From positions 1 through 50,354 of the forward strand of contig NZ_SJNZ01000025.1 in assembly GCF_004331155.1 (NCBI RefSeq): a stretch of DNA of 50,354 nucleotides. Direction: 5' to 3'. Position numbers and translations under genes: made by a program. The notes beneath the pieces were generated by a model. That model searched no databases and was not told where the DNA came from. It worked only from the letters and a program-made list of their open reading frames with translations. Position 1 is the stretch's first letter, and the number at the start of each line of letters is the position of its first letter. The stretch is from Acinetobacter terrestris (GTDB lineage Bacteria > Pseudomonadota > Gammaproteobacteria > Pseudomonadales > Moraxellaceae). This document shows, piece by piece, positions 45,021 to 50,354 of the stretch.

Positions 45021-45552
45021 ATTTGATTTGTTGCTTCAACTCTAAAGTTTTATTGAATAAGGTTTTATTGTGTAGCAGATAGAAATTGTTCATCTAAAGA
45101 TCTTTATTGTGTTTGAATTGGCCAGTTTGAAATAATGGCTCACTGAAAGCCCAGCCTGACCACCATCGACAATAACGATATTAAAATGTGATTTTAAGCA
45201 TGTTGATTTAAATTTGCATAGTAGGTTCATAAACTTGCACAAGTAAAATTGCGGATTTTATTAAGATAACTATTTAATATTAATATTAATTATTTATTAA
45301 AAAAAATTATGAACTAGACTTTAGGTGAACATAAGTTAAACACATAACAAATGATAATAAATTCATTGATATAGATAAATGACTGAGAGCTTTAATTGCA
45401 AGTTTTCTTAAATTATTAAGCTAGATATAGCTGGCTAACTATTTGATTGAATGAATTAAAAATAATACCTTAACAGAATCAATCCGGTACTAACTTTGTA
45501 CTGGTTGTTAGTACCTCATTGTAAATTTCCCTTCTCCATTCTTGTCTTTAAA
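45021..45552. other. Intergenic region with a decayed gene fragment and a hairpin
   Basis: No intact gene. It contains the flavin-monooxygenase-like fragment at 45100-45196, a copy of the recurrent AAGTTYATGAACYTACY element (minus strand, 45220-45236) and an inverted repeat GGTACTAAC/GTTAGTACC at 45486-45515 with a 12-base loop and no T run. Confidence 0.6.
45100..45196 (-). pseudogene. Short N-terminal remnant of a FAD-dependent monooxygenase
   Basis: On the minus strand, FNIVIVDGGQAGLSVSHYFKLAN matches the Rossmann start of CzcO-type flavin monooxygenases (usual form VGGGQAGLS), with one glycine changed to aspartate. The frame closes soon after and no further parts of the gene remain. It is clearly non-functional. 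Confidence 0.4.
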
Positions 45553-45581
45553 TTGACATCAAGTCGTCATAGCTTTGTCAT
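45553..45581 (+). promoter_or_regulatory. Pho-box-like triple repeat upstream of tatA
   Basis: Three seven-base half-sites, TTGACAT (45553), TCGTCAT (45564) and TTGTCAT (45575), are spaced exactly eleven bases apart, like PhoB half-sites (CTGTCAT with four-base spacers). TATAAA at 45603 or GATAAC at 45595 could serve as the -10. PhoB control of the tat genes is inferred. Confidence 0.55.
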
Positions 45582-45634
45582 TTTTTAGTGTTGAGATAAC
45601 CCTATAAATTTAAAAGATTGAATGAGGACGAAAT

Positions 45635-45856
45635 ATGGCAGGGTTATCGATCTGGCATGTACTAATTTTTGCGATTGTAGTGATCTTACTTTTTGGTACT
45701 TCTAAACTAAAAAATCTAGGAAAAGATGTAGGTGGTGCAATCAAGGACTTTAAGAAATCTGTCCGTGAAGAAGAAGAAGCCGAGACCGCCCAACTTCAAC
45801 AGCCTCGCAATATTGATGCGGAAGTTAAAGCCAGCGAGAGTTCAATCAAGAATTAA
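45635..45856 (+). CDS. tatA: Twin-arginine translocase subunit TatA
   Basis: A 73-residue protein with one N-terminal membrane helix ([17 protein letters not shown]) and the amphipathic helix [22 protein letters not shown], the TatA/E pattern. It forms the variable pore for folded proteins at the inner membrane. It opens the operon tatABC; the phoX gene downstream encodes a likely substrate. Confidence 0.92.
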   Translation: MAGLSIWHVLIFAIVVILLFGTSKLKNLGKDVGGAIKDFKKSVREEEEAETAQLQQPRNIDAEVKASESSIKN

Positions 45857-45865
45857 GGTATTGCC

Positions 45866-46288
45866 ATGCTCAATATTGGAATGACTGAGCTGCTGGTCTT
45901 TGGGGTAACTGCCTTGCTGGTTCTTGGACCGGATAAGTTACCTGAAGCGGTACGGTTTATAGGTAAATGGTCGGCCAAACTCAAAAGGGTCGCCAGCAAT
46001 ATACAAAATGATCTTGACCGTGAATTGCGACTGTCGGAACTACGTGAGCAAATGCAAAGCGAGCTGAAACGTATTCAGGAATTAGAGACCAAAATGCAGG
46101 CACAAATGGCCAATATTAATGTACTGAATCAGCCCATCATTAAAAATTCAGAACAATATGTATTGGACCATGAGCTGACTTATCAATTGATTAATGGGCC
46201 AGTTTCTCCTGTCCATCTACCGCCAACCCAGCTCAATAGAGCTATAAAACAAGAAAAAAATTATTCTGATATAAAGGTGGCCGTATGA
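45866..46288 (+). CDS. tatB: Twin-arginine translocase subunit TatB
   Basis: A 140-residue protein. MLNIGMTELLVFGVTALLVLGPDKLPEAVRFIGKW is the TatB N-terminal helix with the conserved glutamate and GPDKLP hinge, followed by a long amphipathic and coiled-coil region (LRLSELREQMQSELKRIQELETKMQ). It works with TatC as signal-peptide receptor. It lies nine bases after tatA. Confidence 0.92.
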   Translation: MLNIGMTELLVFGVTALLVLGPDKLPEAVRFIGKWSAKLKRVASNIQNDLDRELRLSELREQMQSELKRIQELETKMQAQMANINVLNQPIIKNSEQYVLDHELTYQLINGPVSPVHLPPTQLNRAIKQEKNYSDIKVAV

Positions 46289-47043
46289 GTATTTTGCCTT
46301 CAACTCAAACCAGTAACAATACACAAAAAATTCAGTTAGAAGAAATGCCAATTACCAGACACTTAGTGATTCTGCGTAAGCATCTTTTTAAAATCGTGGG
46401 TGTACTTTTGGGGCTATTCTTATGTTTATTGCCTTTTGCGACCCAAACTTATCAGCTGTTATCGGAACCTTTACGTGCTCAGTTACCGGAAAGTTCCACC
46501 ATGATTGCAACAGATGTGACTGCGACTTTCATGGCCCCGTTTAAATTGAACTTTTTTATTGCTTTACTCATTGCAATGCCTTTTATCTTGTATCAACTTT
46601 GGGTTTTTATTAGGCCGGCATTATATGCAAAAGAAAAAAGTCTGGCTTTACCCCTATTCATCAGCAGTATTGTCCTTTTTTATTCTGGTATTGCTTTTGC
46701 CTATTTAATCGCTTTACCTTCTATCCTTCATTTTTTTATCAGCGTATCCCCTGAGACTGTCGCGCCGATGACCGATATCAATAGTTATCTGGCCTTTTGT
46801 TTAAAACTGTTTTTAGTGTTTGGATTTACGTTTGAAATTCCTATTATCACGTTATTACTCATTCTGATTGGTATTGTCAGTACACAGACTTTGGTGGAAA
46901 AAAGGCGGTTTATTGTGGTGGGTTGCTTTTTTGTTGCCATGTTTGTGACACCACCCGATGCCTTATCCATGATTATGCTCGCTGTGCCAATGTGGTTGTT
47001 ATTTGAATTAGGTTTGGCGGCAGGCAAATGGATAGAAAAGTGA
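46285..47043 (+). CDS. tatC: Twin-arginine translocase subunit TatC
   Basis: A 252-residue six-helix membrane protein. The N-terminal cytoplasmic segment ITRHLVILRKHLFK and the first periplasmic and loop regions (DVTATFMAPFKLNFFIALLIAMPFILYQLWVFIRPALYAKEK) fit TatC, which binds the RR signal. Its ATG overlaps the tatB stop by four bases. It is the last gene of the operon before the terminator at 47101. Confidence 0.93.
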   Translation: MSILPSTQTSNNTQKIQLEEMPITRHLVILRKHLFKIVGVLLGLFLCLLPFATQTYQLLSEPLRAQLPESSTMIATDVTATFMAPFKLNFFIALLIAMPFILYQLWVFIRPALYAKEKSLALPLFISSIVLFYSGIAFAYLIALPSILHFFISVSPETVAPMTDINSYLAFCLKLFLVFGFTFEIPIITLLLILIGIVSTQTLVEKRRFIVVGCFFVAMFVTPPDALSMIMLAVPMWLLFELGLAAGKWIEK

Positions 47044-47100
47044 TGTCTAGACATAACTGAATAATAATAAAAAGAACACAAAATAAAAAAAATACTCTCT

Positions 47101-47127
47101 AAGCAGCTTTAGCTGCTTTTATTTTTA
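47101..47127 (+). terminator. Rho-independent terminator after tatC
   Basis: Stem AAGCAGC/GCTGCTT with a four-base loop, followed by TTATTTTT. It separates tatABC from phoX, so phoX needs its own promoter. Confidence 0.85.
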
Positions 47128-47168
47128 GTATATAAATCAATGTTATATTTAATAAATATGCAGTATTA

Positions 47169-47186
47169 GCTTCATCTGACTGTCAT
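47169..47186 (+). promoter_or_regulatory. Pho-box-like site upstream of phoX
   Basis: A perfect CTGTCAT half-site at 47180-47186 is preceded, eleven bases upstream, by the weaker half-site GCTTCAT at 47169. It lies about 60 bases before the phoX ATG. PhoB control is inferred. Confidence 0.45.
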
Positions 47187-47248
47187 ATTTAAACGCTAAT
47201 TTATTCCTGACTTTAAAACAATCAAACCTTAGTTGTGGGATTAAAACA

Positions 47249-49441
47249 ATGACAGATTACCTACCTTATGATGAAAATCAGGAATTGGACAATAATACTT
47301 CAGACAATCATCACTTTCGGGATATTTTAGAACAATCCATATCGCGTCGTGACTTGATTGCCAAAACTGCAAGTGGGGCTGCAGCATTGGCTCTCGCCTC
47401 TTCTTTGACTGGATGTGGGGACAACGATAATGATTCTACTATACCGCCAACCGAGACTGCACCAAACCCGCCTGCTATTGATCCCAATACAAAACCAGAG
47501 CAACTCAACTTCACGCCAGTGGCCAAAAACTTAAATGACATCGTTACTGTGCCAGACGGTTATGAAGCCAATGTCCTGTATGCACTTGGAGATTCAATTA
47601 ACCCTGCCTATCCGGACTGGGATGATAACAATATCCCGAACGGACCAAGCTTTCAGTTTCGTTCCGGTGACTGCCATGATGGAATGAGTTTTTTTGGCTT
47701 GAACATCGCTACTGGCCGCTATGACCCGACTGTGTCTGAGCACGGTCTGCTGGTCATGAACCACGAATATATCAATCCAACTTTTTTACATCCTCAAGGT
47801 CCAACAAAAGTCGATGGTCGTCGCCCTGAAGATGAAGTCATTCGTGAGACCAATGCGCATGGTGTTTCAATCGTTCATATCAAAAAAGATAATTCCAATC
47901 AAAAAGTAGAAATTGTCAAAAATTCAATTTATAACCGCCGTATTACCGCTTCAACTGTCATGAGCATTTCAGGTCCTGCGAGTGGGTCTGCCCTTCTATC
48001 TACACGTTTTTCACCGGGTGGAAAATTAACCCGTGGCACGCATAACAACTGTGGCAACGGCTATACCCCATGGGGTACCTATCTCACCACTGAAGAAAAC
48101 TTTATTGGTTATTTTGTTCGTAGCAAAACTGATGATGCTAATCGCGTGCCGCAAGAAAAGCTTGCTCTGGAACGCTATGGCTTAAAAGCAGGTGCAAGCT
48201 CGCGTTATGGTTGGGAATCTGCAGTAGGTACAATTGAACCTCAGGATCTTTATGATCGCTGGAGTGCAGATGTCACTGCCGATGATGCAAGTCAGGATTA
48301 CCGGAATGGTCCGAATACTTTCGGTTGGATTGTAGAAATTGATCCTGTTGATAGCCGGCAAAATCCGGTTAAACGAACGGCTTTAGGTCGCTTTGCCCAT
48401 GAGGATTGCCGTGCCAGTCGGGCGCGTGAAGACGATAATCTCGCTTTCTATATGGGTGATGACTCGCGTGGAGAATATATTTATAAGTTTGTCTCTGACT
48501 ACAAATGGAGCGAAAAAGACCGTAATAGGGGCTATGCAGCCGGAGATAAATACATGGATCATGGCAAGCTTTATGCCGCCAAATTCAATGCAGACGGGAG
48601 CGGTCAATGGATTGAGCTGAGTTATGGTAGCAACGGTTTAAATGAGTTGAACAGTGCCTATCCTTTTGGTTCTCAGGCAGATGTCGTGACCTTTGCTCGT
48701 CTAGCAGCAGATAGCGTAGGCGCGACTAAAATGGACCGTCCGGAATGGGTTGCGGTCAATCCTGAGAATGGAGAAGTCTATGTTACCCTGACCAATAACT
48801 CTAACCGCGGTACCACGCATGCGCTAGATGCTGCGAATCCACGTAACTATAACGATCCGGAAGGTGGCAAAGGTAATGTGAATGGTCATATTATCCGTTT
48901 ACATGAAGATGCAGATACGACTACAGCTATAACGTTCAAATGGGATATTTATCTGTTTGGTGCTGAAGCCAAAATGGCACAGAACATCAACCTGTCGGGT
49001 TTAAATGATAATAATGACCTGTCTTCGCCAGATGGAATGTGGTTTGATCCCCGCGGAGTACTCTGGATTCAGACTGATGATGGTGCTTATACAGATACAA
49101 CCAATTGTATGATGCTGGCTGCACTTCCTGGTAAGGTTGGAGATGGTACTCGAGCAACCACCTCTTCAGGGCAGGAAACTATTGTTGGTGCTCAAGTCAC
49201 AGATCAGACTTTACGTCGTTTCCTGACAGGTCCGAAAGACTGTGAGATTACAGGTGTAACCATGACACCGGACTATAAAGCTATTTTCATTAATGTACAG
49301 CATCCTGGGGAAGATTCCCCGGCCTACAACAAACCAACCAGTCATTGGCCAGCTTCACAGACTAACTCATCTGCCACTTCTCGACCACGCTCTGCAACGG
49401 TGGTCATCACTCGCAAGGATGGTGGTGTTATTGCAGGCTAA
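47249..49441 (+). CDS. phoX: PhoX-family alkaline phosphatase with Tat signal
   Basis: A 730-residue PhoX (DUF839) phosphatase. Residues 33-60 form a Tat signal: SRRDLIAK then the hydrophobic stretch SGAAALALASSLTGC. The cysteine after LTG is a possible lipobox, so the enzyme may be a lipoprotein. The body has PhoX elements such as SGDCHDGMSFFGL, LLVMNHEY, NNCGNGYTPWGTYLTTEEN, AHEDCRASRA, and the C-terminal PDGMWFDPRGVLWIQTDDGAY and ITGVTMTPDYKAIFINVQHPGE that carry metal ligands. It releases phosphate from organic esters in the periplasm. It directly follows tatABC, its likely exporter. Confidence 0.92.
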   Translation: MTDYLPYDENQELDNNTSDNHHFRDILEQSISRRDLIAKTASGAAALALASSLTGCGDNDNDSTIPPTETAPNPPAIDPNTKPEQLNFTPVAKNLNDIVTVPDGYEANVLYALGDSINPAYPDWDDNNIPNGPSFQFRSGDCHDGMSFFGLNIATGRYDPTVSEHGLLVMNHEYINPTFLHPQGPTKVDGRRPEDEVIRETNAHGVSIVHIKKDNSNQKVEIVKNSIYNRRITASTVMSISGPASGSALLSTRFSPGGKLTRGTHNNCGNGYTPWGTYLTTEENFIGYFVRSKTDDANRVPQEKLALERYGLKAGASSRYGWESAVGTIEPQDLYDRWSADVTADDASQDYRNGPNTFGWIVEIDPVDSRQNPVKRTALGRFAHEDCRASRAREDDNLAFYMGDDSRGEYIYKFVSDYKWSEKDRNRGYAAGDKYMDHGKLYAAKFNADGSGQWIELSYGSNGLNELNSAYPFGSQADVVTFARLAADSVGATKMDRPEWVAVNPENGEVYVTLTNNSNRGTTHALDAANPRNYNDPEGGKGNVNGHIIRLHEDADTTTAITFKWDIYLFGAEAKMAQNINLSGLNDNNDLSSPDGMWFDPRGVLWIQTDDGAYTDTTNCMMLAALPGKVGDGTRATTSSGQETIVGAQVTDQTLRRFLTGPKDCEITGVTMTPDYKAIFINVQHPGEDSPAYNKPTSHWPASQTNSSATSRPRSATVVITRKDGGVIAG

Positions 49442-49459
49442 ATATTTAGCTTCTCTCAA

Positions 49460-49491
49460 AATGCTGGCTCAATGCCGGCATTTTTGTTTTT
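49460..49491 (+). terminator. Rho-independent terminator of phoX
   Basis: A nine-base stem AATGCTGGC/GCCGGCATT (one G-T pair) with a five-base loop is followed by TTTTGTTTTT. Confidence 0.88.
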
Positions 49492-49619
49492 AATATTTCT
49501 AAATATTTGAGTTTTTTCATTTTAAGAGTTAATGAGTCAAAACAGATATTTAAATATTAAAAAGTATTTTTATATTAAATGAGTGCTCAAAAAATTTATA
49601 TTTTTATTCAAATTAAATG

Positions 49620-50057
49620 CTAAATCCAACTTTCTTCTTTTGCAATATTTAGTACATCCTCTTTAAGTCTTTCTAGCTCTTCAAAAACTTTTGAATTAAG
49701 TTTTGGGCGAACTTTTTCAAACTTAATTTTTAATAAATTTATACTCCTTAAAAGCATAGAAAAAATAAGTTTCTTTCGTCCTAAGTCGTCTGTGGCCTTA
49801 AAGGTCGTAGGATCTATTCTTAAGCGAAAATCCATATTTTGGCGTTTAATAGAATAATAGATACGTTCTTCAAAACTATCTTCACCCATTATAATGATTA
49901 TACAATCCCAACTATTTAAGGGAATATTATAAAATTTATCATTTAGCCTCAGGTTTAAGGTATCAACAACTGCATTACGTGCTTTACATTCCTGTAGAAT
50001 TTGCTCTTCAGTTAAAACTGCTTTACTTAGCTCAGAGCCTATCCATAATTTCATCAA
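49620..50057 (-). CDS. Small hypothetical protein, possibly Imm44-like immunity protein
   Basis: A 145-residue cytosolic protein with no signal or membrane segment. KLWIGSEL at the start, IPLNSWDCIIIIM in the middle and YYSIKRQNMDFRLRIDPTTFKATD followed by LIFSMLLRSINLL recall the Imm44 family of toxin-immunity proteins. No polymorphic toxin gene lies in the window, and an IS3 element abuts it. If correct it would be an orphan immunity gene. The family call is by memory of the pattern. Confidence 0.45.
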   Translation of the reverse strand: MMKLWIGSELSKAVLTEEQILQECKARNAVVDTLNLRLNDKFYNIPLNSWDCIIIIMGEDSFEERIYYSIKRQNMDFRLRIDPTTFKATDDLGRKKLIFSMLLRSINLLKIKFEKVRPKLNSKVFEELERLKEDVLNIAKEESWI

Positions 50058-50102
50058 TACAACCCATTATTATAATAATAAAAAAACCCCGACATCCTGA
50101 TC

Positions 50103-50354
50103 TGACCCCCAAAAGTTAGACAGTAAGTTAGGCAATTTCTAAGGACTGATTTCTGTATTCTACAGGGGTCAGTCCTTTCAATTTAACCTTGATTCTTTCA
50201 TGATTGTAATAGTGAATATATTCTTTCACTTTTTGCTCCAATTCATCAACTGATTTAAATTCTTCTCCATAGAAACATTCAGATTTAAGTATTCCAAAGA
50301 AGCTCTCCATAGCAGCATTATCTAAACAATTCCCCTTACGTGACATACTTTGGG
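50103..50354 (-). mobile_element. IS3-family insertion sequence, right end and 3' part (continues beyond window)
   Basis: TGACCCCCAAAAGTTAGACA at 50103-50122 is the probable terminal repeat of the element. The transposase gene lies just inside and runs off the right edge. Confidence 0.75.
50128..50354 (-). CDS. IS3-family transposase OrfB, C-terminal part (partial)
   Basis: The frame is open to the right edge and reads [26 protein letters not shown], with the glutamate of the DDE triad, followed by [24 protein letters not shown]. This is the end of the IS3 rve integrase domain of the IS150-like group. It is intact in the visible part. Confidence 0.85.
   Translation of the reverse strand, partial: QSMSRKGNCLDNAAMESFFGILKSECFYGEEFKSVDELEQKVKEYIHYYNHERIKVKLKGLTPVEYRNQSLEIA

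Noticed and set aside
45486..45515. GGTACTAAC/GTTAGTACC hairpin as a terminator or riboswitch upstream of tatA
   Set aside because: No T run follows, it is upstream of the Pho-box-like site and thus probably not transcribed with tatA. Kept only as part of the intergenic description.

Overview
The window looks like a chromosome segment of an Acinetobacter-type gammaproteobacterium. This is inferred from low GC with AT-rich intergenic DNA, a CYP153 alkane hydroxylase operon, an acetoin dehydrogenase operon, and numerous decayed insertion sequences. No rRNA, tRNA or CRISPR array was seen.

Positions 1-14400 hold a sugar-acid catabolic island. A Weimberg-type module (FAH-family 2-keto-3-deoxy acid dehydratase, IlvD/Edd pentonate dehydratase, 2-oxoglutarate semialdehyde dehydrogenase, SMP-30 lactonase) surrounds a LysR regulator. 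A second module follows: an erythronate-dehydrogenase-like SDR, an MFS permease, a GarR-type reductase and another MFS permease, ending in a decayed OprD-type porin. Palindromes of the form ATAAC-N5-GTTAT occur in three promoter regions of the island and may be the LysR operators. At the left edge the end of the semialdehyde dehydrogenase gene is duplicated as an inverted repeat, and one arm has cut off the 5' end of a dead lactonase gene.

Positions 14400-15960 are degraded DNA with a transposase-like remnant, iteron-like direct repeats and an ORF without a start codon. Positions 15964-21062 hold an AraC regulator divergent from a ferredoxin, CYP153 P450, ferredoxin reductase and thioesterase operon, with tandem phased operator-like repeats between them. 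A DUF1826 gene and gene or IS debris follow.

Positions 22865-34352 are a complete Ter stress system in two divergent operons. The left operon (ATP-grasp, PRTase-TRSP, HAD, StiP/PELOTA PRTase, HpcH/CitE-like lyase) is the Ter-associated predicted small-molecule biosynthesis module. The right operon encodes TerD-family proteins, a TerC-superfamily membrane protein, a TerD-vWA protein and an AIM24 protein. Both ends carry transposase debris, suggesting an acquired island.

Positions 35522-45020 carry acetoin/2,3-butanediol catabolism: acoABC, E3, diacetyl/acetoin reductase and butanediol dehydrogenase on the minus strand, with a divergent lipoyl synthase and a GAF plus winged-helix regulator. 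Positions 45635-49441 carry tatABC and the Tat-dependent phosphatase gene phoX. Pho-box-like repeats precede both tatA and phoX, suggesting phosphate-controlled co-production of an exporter and its substrate. The right edge holds a possible orphan immunity gene and the 3' end of an IS3-family element.
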